A stretch of DNA of 64,000 nucleotides from positions 124,001 to 188,000 of IMG/VR virus record IMGVR_UViG_3300047510_001751. One strand, given 5' to 3'. Positions 1 through 11,900 of the stretch are shown piece by piece. The translations under genes and the position numbers were made by a program. The stretch's first letter is position 1. The number at the start of each line of letters is the position of its first letter. The notes beneath the pieces were generated by a model. That model saw only the letters and a list, made by a program, of their open reading frames with translations. It was not told the DNA's origin and ran no database searches. This DNA comes from a virus.

Positions 1-3000
1 TTAAATCAATAACAGGAGAAATATTAGAATTGGAAGAAGATAAAATAAATTTATATGTGAGAGATCTATCAATTTGATTTAATGTTTCGTTAATTCTGGA
101 TGATAATATTTTTTGATTAGTGAAAAACTGCTCTTCGTTAATAAAAGTCTTTTCAAAATCTGTTTGAGAATATGAAACATAATTAGTGGTGTTTGAATCT
201 ACAGGAACAATGTTAGTTGTCTTGACAAAAGATTCTACATTAGTGCCATCTAGTTTTAAAAATGCTACCTGAGCATAAAGTTTTTCGAATTTTCTATTAT
301 AAGAAGCGAGAACTTTATTTCCTCCCCCCAAAACGCTAGCCCCAGCTCTATTAGGACCCACAATATTGTATGTATCGATACCCGAATTAGTAATTTTGAA
401 TAATTCACTATTTAAACTTACCGATGAAATACCGCCAACGTCTTCACAATTTTTAAAGAATACGTAAGATTTTCCTTTATCTTCAAATCCATTATCTCTG
501 TGAGATACTTTAATAATAGAATTATTATTTTTAAATAATGATGAAGTAGCATTAGTAGCAGACCTTACACTAGTTTCAAATGGAGAAGTATCTAGAAGCT
601 CGTAACCTAGGTTTTCATTTGTCACCAAAAGCTCGGCATTTCTTGAGGTATCAAATTCTGCTTTATAAAGGTTAAATTTAATATCTTCAAATAAATCTTC
701 CGTCCAGTTGTCTGTGTTTTGTGATTTGTACACTGATCCTAATGAAGGTTGAGCGGAAACTACGTTGCTAGTAGAAATTTCAGTTTCTCCCAACTTAGAA
801 GCCCACAACTCATATTCAATAGAATCTGTTTCAACGTTTAAAGCATACTCTGTGTTATTTTGTAAGTAAACTGGATATTTAAAATTAAATCTAGTAGGAA
901 CAGTAGATGGTGTCACACCGTCTCTATCGACAGCTACACCCATTGAAACCGCTGGGGCATCAATCTCAATTACTGACTCGATTACAGCTCCTCCTGAGCC
1001 CGTACCGACGCCTCTAATAACAACTGACGGGGCTTCGGTATATCCCCTACCAGTTAATGATAAGTTTGTGTTATAAATTTTTCCTTCAGAAACATCAACT
1101 GTACCCGTGGCTGTACTGCCACCTGGCAATTGAGGACTTTCAATAATAATAGTAGCACTTGTATAATTTTCGCCCACCTGAGTCACTTTTAAGTCAACAA
1201 CTTTTCCAGAATCCTTAGCTATAAACACAGACACATTAGTATTGTTTCTGGCATTATACTCTCGAATAGAAGGTATAATTAATTGTTCATTTTGTACAAA
1301 TGATACTCCATTATGATTTTCTAAAATTAAAGTATATACTTGTTCTTTATTTAATTCAAAAGTTGTTGATGTTTCGTCTCCAATTTGAATATTATTTTTA
1401 TCAAATACTTTTAAAACAGGTCCACTAGCGTTGGAATTTTTTCCATTGACGAATTCAGATTTTTTAATGGAGATAGTTTCTACATCTCCTGTTACGTAAA
1501 TTTTTAATAAAGTTTCTGGTCTTAGAGTACATTCAGATCCAGGAACAATATATTTTCCAGGCTTACCAGTATCAACGTTAGTCAAATAAGTTCTAATTGG
1601 AATCGAAGAACTCTTCTTGGCAAAATATAAATCAACGCCAGTAACAAATATACCCCCCTCGTAATTTTCAATTTTAATAGTTTGAGCTAGAGGATTTGGT
1701 TTAATTTCTAAATCAGTATTGCTATTAACAAGCTGAACTCCTTCGTTTGCTTTAAAGAATGCTGTTTCTGTAGATACAATAGAAGGAGGATTTTGTGGAA
1801 TTACACCAGTAGCATAGAATTTAACATCAGCATAAGTATCTACATTTTCTTTAATTTCGTTTGAAGAACTCGAAGTAAATCTAATTGTTTTAGCTCCAGC
1901 AACAAATCTAATTTCTTCTGAATTTTCGTCATAAGAAATTGTGTCTGGATTACCAGTCCATCTGCTATTTTCAGTTGGTGCTTTGCCAGCAGGAATCAAT
2001 ATAATACCACTCAAATTTCCATTAATGTCAGTTACTAAAGGAGAATTAAATGTAGATAAAGAATTTCCAGGTACACCAGTAAACCTAGTATCAGGAACAA
2101 TCCACTTACCAATATCTCTATTGTCCATAAAGACGTAAACTTTGGTATTTGGTTTTAATCTATTGACAACAAATTTTACAGGAATAGATCTAGCAAAGAA
2201 TTGTAATTCAGTAGAAACACTAGTTTCGTTTACTGTTTTTGAGTTTACTCCTTTAGCTAATTCGTTGTTTTGTGTGCTTACATTTGAAGAGCTAGCAACT
2301 AAAGCATTTGTTACAGATGATTGAATTTCTTCACTATTAATATTGGCAAGTGATTCAATATTGTAGAAAGATTTATTAGTTCCTGTCCAATTAACAATAA
2401 ATGAATTGTGTAAACTAGCAAATGATTCTTTTACATCTTCTTTGGCTAAGAAAATTGTATTTAATTTTGTGTTCGTATCGTTTACTAATGGAGCTACAGT
2501 TGTGTCATACCATTGATCTATAGTGGGAGAAAGCGACCCCTCTCCAACATATTGAATTACAACAAATGGATTTGGATTTAAAGTTTTTGTAGCATTATCA
2601 TTGCCTAAAAATTTTAAGCTCTTGAATGGAAGAGTGATCACTCCATTATTATTAACATATCCAGCAACACTTCTTTGATCAGTTCTCGTATTAACTTCAA
2701 CTAAACCAAAACAATCTTCTTTTGTTTGTGGTCTTAATACAGATTGCTGTGAGTCAATAGCACATCTATAATCAATGGAAGATAGATTGCCTACTTTATG
2801 AGCTTCAAAGTTATCTACAATAAAACCGCTCTTAAATCTATCTAAACCAATTTCATCCTTAACTTGCATATTTAATGCTTGCTGCTCAAGGATACTTAAA
2901 GTAGTATAATATTCTAGTCTTTCAATTCTTTTCTCAAGCTTTCCAATATCCTTCATTGTATAACGTCTATTGTTAACAGGGATAATTCTTACATCTTTAC

Positions 3001-6000
3001 TGTTATTTGTGTAAGCAGGAATATGAAGATAGCATAAAGCAATAGCATCATCAACAGGATCTGGTTTCGATGGATTTAATGAAGAATTGCCTTGTTTTAC
3101 GATAAAATCACCTTTCTTAGTTAAGAATACACCATCAATACGATCTAAGTACTGAGTTTCTGTAAATGAAACTGTATATTCTAAATTACTATCGGATGCT
3201 GGGGTTAAGGAAGTTACACCACCAGATCCAACAAAGTTTACATAATCTCTTCCGTTTGGATTGGATAAAATTGAAATGTCTTGGAAACCAGTGACGGTAG
3301 TTTCACTGTCTACTTTTGGTCTAAAATCAATAGCATCCTTGAGTGAAATTACGCCATTAACAGAAGAATTGAATAGTGGAATTTCATCTACAGAAACTCC
3401 AGCTTCGTGTAGATAAGAATCTACAGTACAAAAATCTCCTTGTGAATGTTCAAAATAATCAAACGCAACTACCAATTGTCCAGTTGGGGGATCAAAACCA
3501 GGCTTCAATACAATTCTAGAAACATCGTAGAAAGTATCTCTTTGACCATCATCAAAAGTAAATTTGTATGTAATGTCAGTACCACTTACTAGGTTGCCAT
3601 TGGCATCCACATTAGGTGGGTTTGTTGTTGTGCCTTCGTAAATATATCTTAATTTGTAAGCATCTGAATATGAGAAAGTTTCAATGGTTTCTCCGTCATA
3701 ATCCTGCCCCCTCAAAGGAATTACTCTATCTCCACTAGAAATCACTACAACTCTTTTATTTCTTATAGCAGTTTTTAATCTAGGTCTTGCTTTATCAATT
3801 TCGATAGTAGCAGTTAACTTAAGTTTGGGAAATGTGCCACCTAGAGGAATATCCCCAAAGTAATTTGTTGGTAAATTAATTACAAAAGCTCCAGCAGAAA
3901 CTTGATTAGCACTAATTTCCGATTGAATAATACTTACATTATCTGGAGAAATGTAAACAATATCACCATTATCAACTACAGTAGAAGAACCTCTATCTAA
4001 AACAGTTACAATATAATTATTTTCGTTAAAGTTTACAAACCTTTGTGTTCCTATTGGTAATTGAGCAGTAAATGTTATATTTCCACCACTGGAAGAAAGA
4101 TCAGTAATAAAATCTTTTCTCACATAATACTTGAATTTTGTATCACTAGTATCTTTAATTAAAGAACCAACTTGCTTAGAGCCTGTTGGAAATACTAATG
4201 TGGAACTATTAGCATTTTGAATGTTTGGTCTTAGTCTAATAATAGAAGCATTACTAATATCATCTGGAAGAGCATAATCTAGATAAATTCTAGATTTGAT
4301 AATTCCTTCTGGATCAGTTACGTACTGAACAATATTTCTAATCACATTGTTATTCACATCGGTGAATTGAATAAGATCACCTTGAACTAAATCCTTGGAT
4401 AAATTAGCACCAAAACCATTACACTCAATATATTTTCTTCCTCTATATCCAAAGAAAGTGAAATCTGTTATTTGAGTATATGTAGAATATTCTGTATTTG
4501 AAACGTCAATATCAGCAGTGAATTTGTAATTATTGTATGTCGAAGAAAATGATTTAATATTTTGTGGCGTGTAAGTTAAAACAGAATTTTTATTTAAAAC
4601 TGGAACTACTGTAGCAGCATTTGTTGATATAGATGGTGCTGGGGTTACTGTAACTATGGGTGGAGATGAATAAGTTGAGGAAAGTCCATTTCTATCGACG
4701 ATAGAAACTGAATAAATTGTCCCTCCGTATTCTTTTACTAATACTTTCGATTGATCAATTTCTTGTCCATTTACAACAATTTTTGAAGTTGATGGATATG
4801 AATTTCCTCCATTAGTAACAATAAAGTGAGAAATTGTATTATCTTTAGCAATTTTAAGTGAGTTACCATCTTCATCAAGAATTGTTTCTCCTGAAACAAA
4901 TGTACCAGATAATGTGGTTACAAATAATGTATTACCAAAAGTATAATTTGCTGTTGTATCTGATTCAATAACACCATAAGCACCACTAGTTCTGCCAATG
5001 ATATATTTGCCTGTAGTAAACCCAGTATCTACTAATGTATCAGTTTTAATTTTAGTGAAAAATACAGGATTAAAATAAGAAAAATTAAATGTAGCATCGT
5101 AAGGTCTGGTGTTAGAACCAGTCCTTCCCTTGGAAATAATAATATCAGTATCGTCGTTAAACCCAGATGCTCTTTTTACCAATGAAAAATCCTTTGGTTT
5201 GGCAATACCAATAATTGGGGTAATAGTTTCGTTGTAGTCAACAATTAATCCATAAACTGATTGACCTGAATTTGATAATGCTTCTACTTCAGTTAAATAT
5301 AAAAATCTTTTTTTCGAAGGACTGCCTTCATCATATTCAAGAAAATAAGAATCTAGTAACGCTTTTTCTCCTACAACAGTAAATTCAATATAAAATTGAC
5401 CGCTTGATTCGGAAACTTCTGGTCTTCTAACCACCGAATGACCAATAACATCAGCATAATCAACAGTTGATGCTAGTCCACCACTTCTGGTTTTAATAAA
5501 CCAAAGTCTAGTTGGAAAATCAGTTTCCAGAGAGGGAAGTTCTCCTGTTACTTGTACGTAAATAGTTTTAATAGCATCACTTAAGGTGAAAGGAATAGAT
5601 CTTCTATTTTTAGTTTGTTTAAAATATAAAGAAGATTCTTCGTTATTTAAACCAATAGTTCCATCATTAAAAACAGAATTTAATAGAATGTTTGGCGTTG
5701 AAGTAATTTCATCGCCAATCGTGTTTAACGGAACAGTGCCATATAAATTAGTAATTTTAAATTGAGATAATCCTTTAGTTTTAATAGTTACATTATCTCT
5801 AACTATAGTATCTCTAGCTTTGTCAACAGTAATATTTTTAGTTTCTTTGTTTACAATTTCAAATCCTTTTACGTAAGCTTTTCCAGAACCTACACCAAGA
5901 ATCATTTTAGCTAAAGCTTCCGAAGGCTCTAGATCATTTACTTTATTAGTTGTAGAATTTAATTTATAAATTCCATTGTTGTTATCTTTTTGGTAGTATT

Positions 6001-7018
6001 CTCTTACATCAAAAGCAAAATTATCTACAACATAATCACCAGATTCATCATAAGTTCTTCTGGCGAGAGTTTCTTCTAATAATGTATAATCAGCAGGTTT
6101 AATTTGCTTTTCAATTACTCCAGAATTAATTTGAAGTAATTGAATAAAGTTTTTATCCGTTTGAGCTAGATAATCAAATTTTTGTAGCTCTAAATCTATT
6201 TTTAATCTATGTGCTCCAGGAGAAGAAAAATTAGAATATCCTCTGGAATTATCATACAAAGAGGCATCTTCTTCTGGAGTTACAATAGATTCTTTGATTA
6301 CAAAACCAACTTTTGCTGATGGTTTATCGTAATATTTGTCAATAATTGATATTTGAGTTTTATTTTGTACAAAATATCCATTTACAAAATACACACCCTG
6401 GTTTACTTCCACAGCAGAAGCAAAGCCCATAGCAGGGCTTTGTAGACTAGTTGTTTCTTCTGTGATGGGATTAGTTACAAAAATACTAGTTGGAAGAACA
6501 CTACCATCTGTTCCTACAACTAGTAAAGGAGTATTTACGCCACCAACAACTTCTAGAGTTTCTCCTTGTCTAAAAGTAGTTTCGTTATTGGCGTCACCAC
6601 TTGTTAAATAATTGACAAAAATTGTATCTGCTTCTGTTTCTGAACCATAAGAAGTTTCGATAACAGAAGCAACCACGCCCGAATTAATGCCTCTTAATTC
6701 GGAGCCAATTAATTGTTTAATATCATATTTTTTGTATACAATATTGCCATTCTCGTTAACAGCAACTTCAGATACAGAAGACAATTTAACATAGTTTAGT
6801 TTGTTGTTTAAACCAACTTCACCTGGAATTACTAATTCCCCTTGCTTAAATTGAAACTTTCCGTAATTCTCAATTTGATTTTGAAGAATAGACTGGAGGG
6901 AGGTTAACTCCCTCGTCTGAATTGAATATCCAGGTCTAAAAAGAACTTTATAAAAATTCTTTGAAGGATCAAAATCGTCATAATATGGCGCTACATTAAG
7001 ATTTGTCTTCTGTGGCAT
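1..7018 (-). CDS. DUF4815-type baseplate/tail virion protein, gp9/gp10 position (partial)
   Basis: The frame opens at an ATG and stays open for 2339 codons to the left edge, where it is cut off. The N-terminus (PYYDDFDPSKNFYKVLFRPG, then ...TRELTSLQSILQ) matches the DUF4815 signature of T4-like cyanophage virion proteins. Several Gly-Tyr beta modules occur inside (for example NGGNSYPS and GRGYTEAPSVVI). In T4 the order is gp6, gp7, gp8, gp9, gp10. This gene follows the gp8-like gene, so it probably replaces gp9/gp10 at the baseplate rim; that is inference from position. It starts 60 bases after the gp8 stop, behind a CTAAATAAT late-like site and a GGGG-containing leader. Confidence 0.8.
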   Translation of the reverse strand, partial: MPQKTNLNVAPYYDDFDPSKNFYKVLFRPGYSIQTRELTSLQSILQNQIENYGKFQFKQGELVIPGEVGLNNKLNYVKLSSVSEVAVNENGNIVYKKYDIKQLIGSELRGINSGVVASVIETSYGSETEADTIFVNYLTSGDANNETTFRQGETLEVVGGVNTPLLVVGTDGSVLPTSIFVTNPITEETTSLQSPAMGFASAVEVNQGVYFVNGYFVQNKTQISIIDKYYDKPSAKVGFVIKESIVTPEEDASLYDNSRGYSNFSSPGAHRLKIDLELQKFDYLAQTDKNFIQLLQINSGVIEKQIKPADYTLLEETLARRTYDESGDYVVDNFAFDVREYYQKDNNNGIYKLNSTTNKVNDLEPSEALAKMILGVGSGKAYVKGFEIVNKETKNITVDKARDTIVRDNVTIKTKGLSQFKITNLYGTVPLNTIGDEITSTPNILLNSVFNDGTIGLNNEESSLYFKQTKNRRSIPFTLSDAIKTIYVQVTGELPSLETDFPTRLWFIKTRSGGLASTVDYADVIGHSVVRRPEVSESSGQFYIEFTVVGEKALLDSYFLEYDEGSPSKKRFLYLTEVEALSNSGQSVYGLIVDYNETITPIIGIAKPKDFSLVKRASGFNDDTDIIISKGRTGSNTRPYDATFNFSYFNPVFFTKIKTDTLVDTGFTTGKYIIGRTSGAYGVIESDTTANYTFGNTLFVTTLSGTFVSGETILDEDGNSLKIAKDNTISHFIVTNGGNSYPSTSKIVVNGQEIDQSKVLVKEYGGTIYSVSIVDRNGLSSTYSSPPIVTVTPAPSISTNAATVVPVLNKNSVLTYTPQNIKSFSSTYNNYKFTADIDVSNTEYSTYTQITDFTFFGYRGRKYIECNGFGANLSKDLVQGDLIQFTDVNNNVIRNIVQYVTDPEGIIKSRIYLDYALPDDISNASIIRLRPNIQNANSSTLVFPTGSKQVGSLIKDTSDTKFKYYVRKDFITDLSSSGGNITFTAQLPIGTQRFVNFNENNYIVTVLDRGSSTVVDNGDIVYISPDNVSIIQSEISANQVSAGAFVINLPTNYFGDIPLGGTFPKLKLTATIEIDKARPRLKTAIRNKRVVVISSGDRVIPLRGQDYDGETIETFSYSDAYKLRYIYEGTTTNPPNVDANGNLVSGTDITYKFTFDDGQRDTFYDVSRIVLKPGFDPPTGQLVVAFDYFEHSQGDFCTVDSYLHEAGVSVDEIPLFNSSVNGVISLKDAIDFRPKVDSETTVTGFQDISILSNPNGRDYVNFVGSGGVTSLTPASDSNLEYTVSFTETQYLDRIDGVFLTKKGDFIVKQGNSSLNPSKPDPVDDAIALCYLHIPAYTNNSKDVRIIPVNNRRYTMKDIGKLEKRIERLEYYTTLSILEQQALNMQVKDEIGLDRFKSGFIVDNFEAHKVGNLSSIDYRCAIDSQQSVLRPQTKEDCFGLVEVNTRTDQRSVAGYVNNNGVITLPFKSLKFLGNDNATKTLNPNPFVVIQYVGEGSLSPTIDQWYDTTVAPLVNDTNTKLNTIFLAKEDVKESFASLHNSFIVNWTGTNKSFYNIESLANINSEEIQSSVTNALVASSSNVSTQNNELAKGVNSKTVNETSVSTELQFFARSIPVKFVVNRLKPNTKVYVFMDNRDIGKWIVPDTRFTGVPGNSLSTFNSPLVTDINGNLSGIILIPAGKAPTENSRWTGNPDTISYDENSEEIRFVAGAKTIRFTSSSSNEIKENVDTYADVKFYATGVIPQNPPSIVSTETAFFKANEGVQLVNSNTDLEIKPNPLAQTIKIENYEGGIFVTGVDLYFAKKSSSIPIRTYLTNVDTGKPGKYIVPGSECTLRPETLLKIYVTGDVETISIKKSEFVNGKNSNASGPVLKVFDKNNIQIGDETSTTFELNKEQVYTLILENHNGVSFVQNEQLIIPSIREYNARNNTNVSVFIAKDSGKVVDLKVTQVGENYTSATIIIESPQLPGGSTATGTVDVSEGKIYNTNLSLTGRGYTEAPSVVIRGVGTGSGGAVIESVIEIDAPAVSMGVAVDRDGVTPSTVPTRFNFKYPVYLQNNTEYALNVETDSIEYELWASKLGETEISTSNVVSAQPSLGSVYKSQNTDNWTEDLFEDIKFNLYKAEFDTSRNAELLVTNENLGYELLDTSPFETSVRSATNATSSLFKNNNSIIKVSHRDNGFEDKGKSYVFFKNCEDVGGISSVSLNSELFKITNSGIDTYNIVGPNRAGASVLGGGNKVLASYNRKFEKLYAQVAFLKLDGTNVESFVKTTNIVPVDSNTTNYVSYSQTDFEKTFINEEQFFTNQKILSSRINETLNQIDRSLTYKFILSSSNSNISPVIDL

Positions 7019-7027
7019 TTTACCCCG

Positions 7028-7042
7028 ACATTATACTAGTAT
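7028..7042 (-). promoter_or_regulatory. ATACTAGTATAATGT element
   Basis: Second exact copy of the 15-base word at 38448-38462; it lies ten bases before the DUF4815 gene ATG. A CTAAATAAT late-like word is just upstream. Confidence 0.4.
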
Positions 7043-7077
7043 CTCGTAGTATTATTTAGAAGGGTAAAATGTATAAA

Positions 7078-8907
7078 TCAGAACTCAATAACTAGCTTGA
7101 TATCTTCGATTTGGTCAGGGGCTCTTGTGATGAGTCTTCTGTTTTCTACGTAGATAATTTCGCCAGAATTGTTTTCGATTTCTGGAGTAGCAACACCAGA
7201 AGCAAAAGTTACACCAGCAAGAACAGCATTGTTAGCTGTATCTACATTACCAGAAGATAGAGAAGAAACACCAGTTACAGCATTAGCACCATTTGATTCA
7301 AATGCTCTTACTACTCCATTATCGGTATGTAAATCAGGGGATTGGATATACTTAAGAACACCTGATGTGGTGCTTCCAGAATCCAATGTCCAAGAAACTA
7401 CAGTACCAAAAGCAGTGCCACCAGTAACAGTCTGTGAAATAACTTCGTCAGATTGATAATCAGCCGTAGCCCCAGTAATTTTAAGAGCACGTACACCACT
7501 CAGAGTCGAAGTGGTAGCAAAAGTAGTAGTACCAAAAGCATATGGATCCTTGATAATACCAATTCTACGGAAGTCGTTATCTACAGGGAAATCGCCATTT
7601 CCTTCGGCATAAGTCAAACGAATGTTTGTCATTACACGCTTTCCGTTAAGCTCCATTTCCATGTCAGAACCATGACCACCCTGAGGTGAAATGATAGGCT
7701 CTAGAGCGCCAGTAGCAGTGCCACCAACGCTCACAGAAGCTGTTAAAGCACTATCGCTGAATAATCCATAAGCAGTAGCTCCAGAACCAGTACCAGTTTT
7801 TAAAGGAACTGAAGCATAAGTATATCCAGTGCCAGCATCAACTACTGATACGCTAGTTACAGCACCGCCACTAACTACTAATGTAACTTTACCACCAGAA
7901 CCATCGCCAATAATAGGAGCAAAGTGTGTTCCAGTTGGGAGGTTAGCTCCAGCATTTTCAATTAGAGCAACATGTACAGCACCATTTACGGCACCAGCTT
8001 CTACAGCAACTCTAGAAGGCTCTGTAGGAGCTACGATAGGCATAAAGTCAGTTGATAGGAAACGTAGTACGTCATCAGTTGGGATGGTGTACATGTACTT
8101 CCAAACATAGCCAGCGGTTCCCGCCTCTTCGGTGAATAAACCACCACTATAAGTGCCTTGGCCAGCTGAAGGAGTTGTTTTTGGTTCGTTTGTAGCGTTT
8201 TGGCCAGTTGTGTTTGCTGGAGTTTCACCATTATATAAACACTTAAATACTTCGTAATTTGAGTTAATTACATAGAACTTAGCATCAGCAATAGAAGTAG
8301 CACCAGTAGCTGAAGCCTTACCAATTAGACCACCACTACCTGGGGTAGCAGAATAGTCAGGTTTCCACATGTCAAACTTAGGATTGGCAACCAAATCCCA
8401 GTTATAACGTCTAATTACAGTTCTAGCAAATTCCGAAGTAACTCTTTTAGCAGCAATAATGTCATCATAGACATCATACTTTTCTTTTTGGTTGTCTAGT
8501 GGTACTGGGGGAACATCTTCCGTAGCGTAACGATATACCCCAGTTAAAGCTTGGGCACCAGTATCAGCAACACCATTCCAACCTTTTAGTGTAGAACCTA
8601 CAGCAGGAGCAGAGCTAACGGTAGGTCCAATGCTATAAAGTAAAAGGCTATTTTCGTATACTTTTCTTACAACTGCTTTGAATGTGGCAGCGCCATAAGA
8701 AGAGCCAACATAAACCTCATCGCCATCAACAAAAGCGGTGGCATTTTTGTTATAAACTTCTAGGTAAGCATCCCAACGCTGAGGACGACCTACAAAAAAA
8801 TACATTCTAGTTCTTTCGGCGCTGGTGTCTGTACTGCCTTCCGAAAGAGATTCTAGAAACTGTTTAGCATTAAAAATTCTAAACTTATCTGAAATAATAG
8901 CAGCCAT
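7078..8907 (-). CDS. 8: baseplate wedge subunit gp8-like
   Basis: At 609 aa this is longer than T4 gp8 (334 aa). The N-terminus carries SDKFRIFNAKQFLESL and ERTRMYFFVGRPQRWD. The C-terminus (SGEIIYVENRRLITRAPDQI) aligns residue for residue with the T4 gp8 end (SGEMIYMENR...DQTEEI), and FRRIGIIKDPYAFG corresponds to the FRQISIITNP segment. The extra length is inserted Gly/Ser/Thr-rich beta material, including a VDAGTGYTYASVP module like those in the two neighbouring giant proteins. gp8 bridges gp7, gp10 and gp6 in the T4 wedge. A doubled TATAAATA site lies about 35 bases upstream of the ATG. Confidence 0.9.
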   Translation of the reverse strand: MAAIISDKFRIFNAKQFLESLSEGSTDTSAERTRMYFFVGRPQRWDAYLEVYNKNATAFVDGDEVYVGSSYGAATFKAVVRKVYENSLLLYSIGPTVSSAPAVGSTLKGWNGVADTGAQALTGVYRYATEDVPPVPLDNQKEKYDVYDDIIAAKRVTSEFARTVIRRYNWDLVANPKFDMWKPDYSATPGSGGLIGKASATGATSIADAKFYVINSNYEVFKCLYNGETPANTTGQNATNEPKTTPSAGQGTYSGGLFTEEAGTAGYVWKYMYTIPTDDVLRFLSTDFMPIVAPTEPSRVAVEAGAVNGAVHVALIENAGANLPTGTHFAPIIGDGSGGKVTLVVSGGAVTSVSVVDAGTGYTYASVPLKTGTGSGATAYGLFSDSALTASVSVGGTATGALEPIISPQGGHGSDMEMELNGKRVMTNIRLTYAEGNGDFPVDNDFRRIGIIKDPYAFGTTTFATTSTLSGVRALKITGATADYQSDEVISQTVTGGTAFGTVVSWTLDSGSTTSGVLKYIQSPDLHTDNGVVRAFESNGANAVTGVSSLSSGNVDTANNAVLAGVTFASGVATPEIENNSGEIIYVENRRLITRAPDQIEDIKLVIEF

Positions 8908-8942
8908 TGAAGAATCTCTCTATTGAAATTATTTGTCTGATT

Positions 8943-8956
8943 TATTTATATTTATA
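8943..8956 (-). promoter_or_regulatory. doubled late promoter TATAAATATAAATA
   Basis: Two overlapping TATAAATA sites begin right after the TGA stop of the giant baseplate gene and read into gp8. Confidence 0.72.
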
Positions 8957-11900
8957 TCAAACCGAGTAAGGAATGACATCATTTCCTGAATCTATAACAT
9001 TAGATCCAGATATTACTGTACAACCAGTAAAGGATGTTGAAGTTTTTCCTGTATAGGAAATAACAGTGTATTGAGTAGAAGAACCTTGGAATAATCGGCC
9101 ATTTGTCGGGAACTTAGAAGTATTGCCAACTACAGTTAAAATATTTGTTACTGAAAGATCAGTTGAAACAGATAATACAACTGGATTTTGAATTGTTGGT
9201 ATTGCTAAATTAAAACGATCTCCAGATAAAGTAATTGCTGAATTTTCTCTTTCTATAAAATCATTTATAGTAACTAATGGATACATCATTGAAAGTTCTT
9301 CAATTGTATTGGCAGTAGATAGCAAACCAGTGTCAACAAATCTATTTCCTTCGTATGTTCCAAAATTAAATCCAGCATTTATTGAATAATATGAAGTATA
9401 AAATTCATCAATTATAATAGCTTTATTTTGTACTTCTACTATTCCGCTGTTTCTGGTCAATACTTCATTTATAGGATCTTCTAAAATTACTTCTCCTGTT
9501 CTTGTAAGAATAACATTATCTAATATAATTGATTCCAAATAATAATCTAAAGTTCCTGTTTTATAGAACCTAGTTACATCAGCATTTTTAGCTAACTTAG
9601 AAGATAATAGATTTGATAATGTGTATACAGTTAATGGAACGTCTAATTCAGTTGTAATTGTATTAGACGATTGAATATATGTATTATCAGCATATAAATT
9701 ATGATTTAATTTTATTTCCCTAGAAATAGGATCAGATAAAATAGTAGTTAATGTAGATACTACAGATAAAGCATTTGCTGCTAATATAGTAATATTAGTT
9801 GATTCCACTAAATTAGTGTTATCTAAACCAATATTAACAAAGTTTGTAATTAATCTATCGCTAGTTACTAAAGAAGTGCTAAGTACACTAGATACAGAGC
9901 TAAAGGTATAATCAACTTCTGTTGTAATTGTGGAAGAAGTAATTATATCTAATTCTAAGTTAATCGATTGTACTGTTGTAATTTCTTTGTCTGTCTCACC
10001 AGACATTTGAACATTAACAGCATTCGATACATTTAATACTCCTGCTTCAGCAAGTGTAGAAACATAACTTTGAGTCGAGTAAATATTTGTGACAATATTA
10101 TATGATGTTGGGGGAATTATAATTATTTCCTTAATAACATCAATTTCTTTTACATTAGGTATTTCAAAGTTATGTTGAGTATTAATTTCTCTCGAAACAT
10201 CCTCTACTACATTTACTTCAGCAATTAATGAAATTGATTGTATTAATACAGTAGGTTGTGGAATGACCGTAGAAGTAACTTCGGTAGTAAATATAGTTGT
10301 AGGTCCAACAGGAACTATAGAAATTAGTTCTGGTAAATGTCTCAAATAATCACCAGCTTGGTGAGTTATTGCTGTTGTTCCAGCAGCTCCTCTCTCCACT
10401 CCAAGAAAACGATCAGAAAGCTTTTTAGCATATCTAACAATTTCCTTGCCGATAAGAAGCCTACTAGCATCAGGGAATCTTCTGGTATCAGGAATATAAA
10501 CAATAGTATCTGTTAAAGATAATGGGGCGTCTAAGAAAGCACCAATATCATTTGTAGCATCGGAAGGAATTTCAATAATAGCATTATTTAAAATTTTATT
10601 AATGTTTAAAGTAATTTCTTTATCAATAGAAGATATTGTGGAAGAAGAAACAATATCTGCTGGAATATCAATAATAGAAGTAATTTCTCTTGATACTGTA
10701 TATTGAAGAGCCTCAGCAATCAAAGTTTTCGAATCAATTAAAATTTCTGTATCAAATTTTTTCTGAGCAGTTGCCAAAATTTTTGGCTTTGGTGTTATAA
10801 TTTGAGTAACAAATCTTTGTAATTCTTGATTATCTACTAACCCACTGAGAGTAATAAGAGAAAAGACTCCGATTGCTGCTGGACCATCACCAGAAATAGT
10901 TATAGTAGAAATTGTACTATACTCAGTTGTAATAGTTACACTAGAAGAAATGTTTAGTACAGTTGATGAATCAATTTTTCTACCAAATTGTTTAATTCTA
11001 TTATATCCTCTAGCTACAACAACCTTGGGCGGTTGAGTATACCCAGAACCCCCATCAATTAATACAATATCAAGTATTTGGCCCCCGTAAGCTATTACCT
11101 CGGCCTTAGCTCCTCCGCCATTTCCGTCAACTGGAATAAAGTAAACTTTTGGTGTTGTGTAATATTGATACGCTGTTGGTTGTAATAAAACACCCTTCTC
11201 AAAATAAAGTTGTAAATCTCTCTTATTATATTCAATATCTGAAACATTCAAGGAACTAATTGAGCCATCTTCAAAATCTACATTAGCAGTAATACTTAAT
11301 CCTTCGCCCCTTGTAATGCCTTCATAATTTGTAGACCTTACTTTAGTATAAATCTGATTTGAAATATATTCTGACGGATTGTAATTTCGTGTGTTAACAA
11401 AATTAGGCAAAGATACTATTTCACGGTAATCAAATTCTCCATCAATTTGAATTTTATCTCCAGGATATAAATTAGCATTTAATACATTTTTTTCCAACCA
11501 AGCATCATCGCCTAATTTAGTATCAAACAACCAAGCTGGAATATTTCTTTTTAATATTCTAGTTCCTTCAGAATCAACTTCGTAACTATACTCAATAGAA
11601 TCTACATTGTTTAATGGATACTCTTTATATTGTGTAGTTACTTGGGGAACAAAAACTGGATCACTTGACAATACATTAATTTCTCCATAATAAGGACCAA
11701 AAACATCGACATAATAATATTTTTGTATATTTGTGGATGCCGATAATTCCCAAGTAATAATATTGTTAAAAGATCCATTATTTTGAACAGGATCGACCTC
11801 ATAGTTTTGGTTGTAATATGTTCCTGTGTAATCAGTAACAAAAATTCTTCCAAAAACAGAAGGATTTGAATCTAATTGATAATAATATAAAGATGTAGTA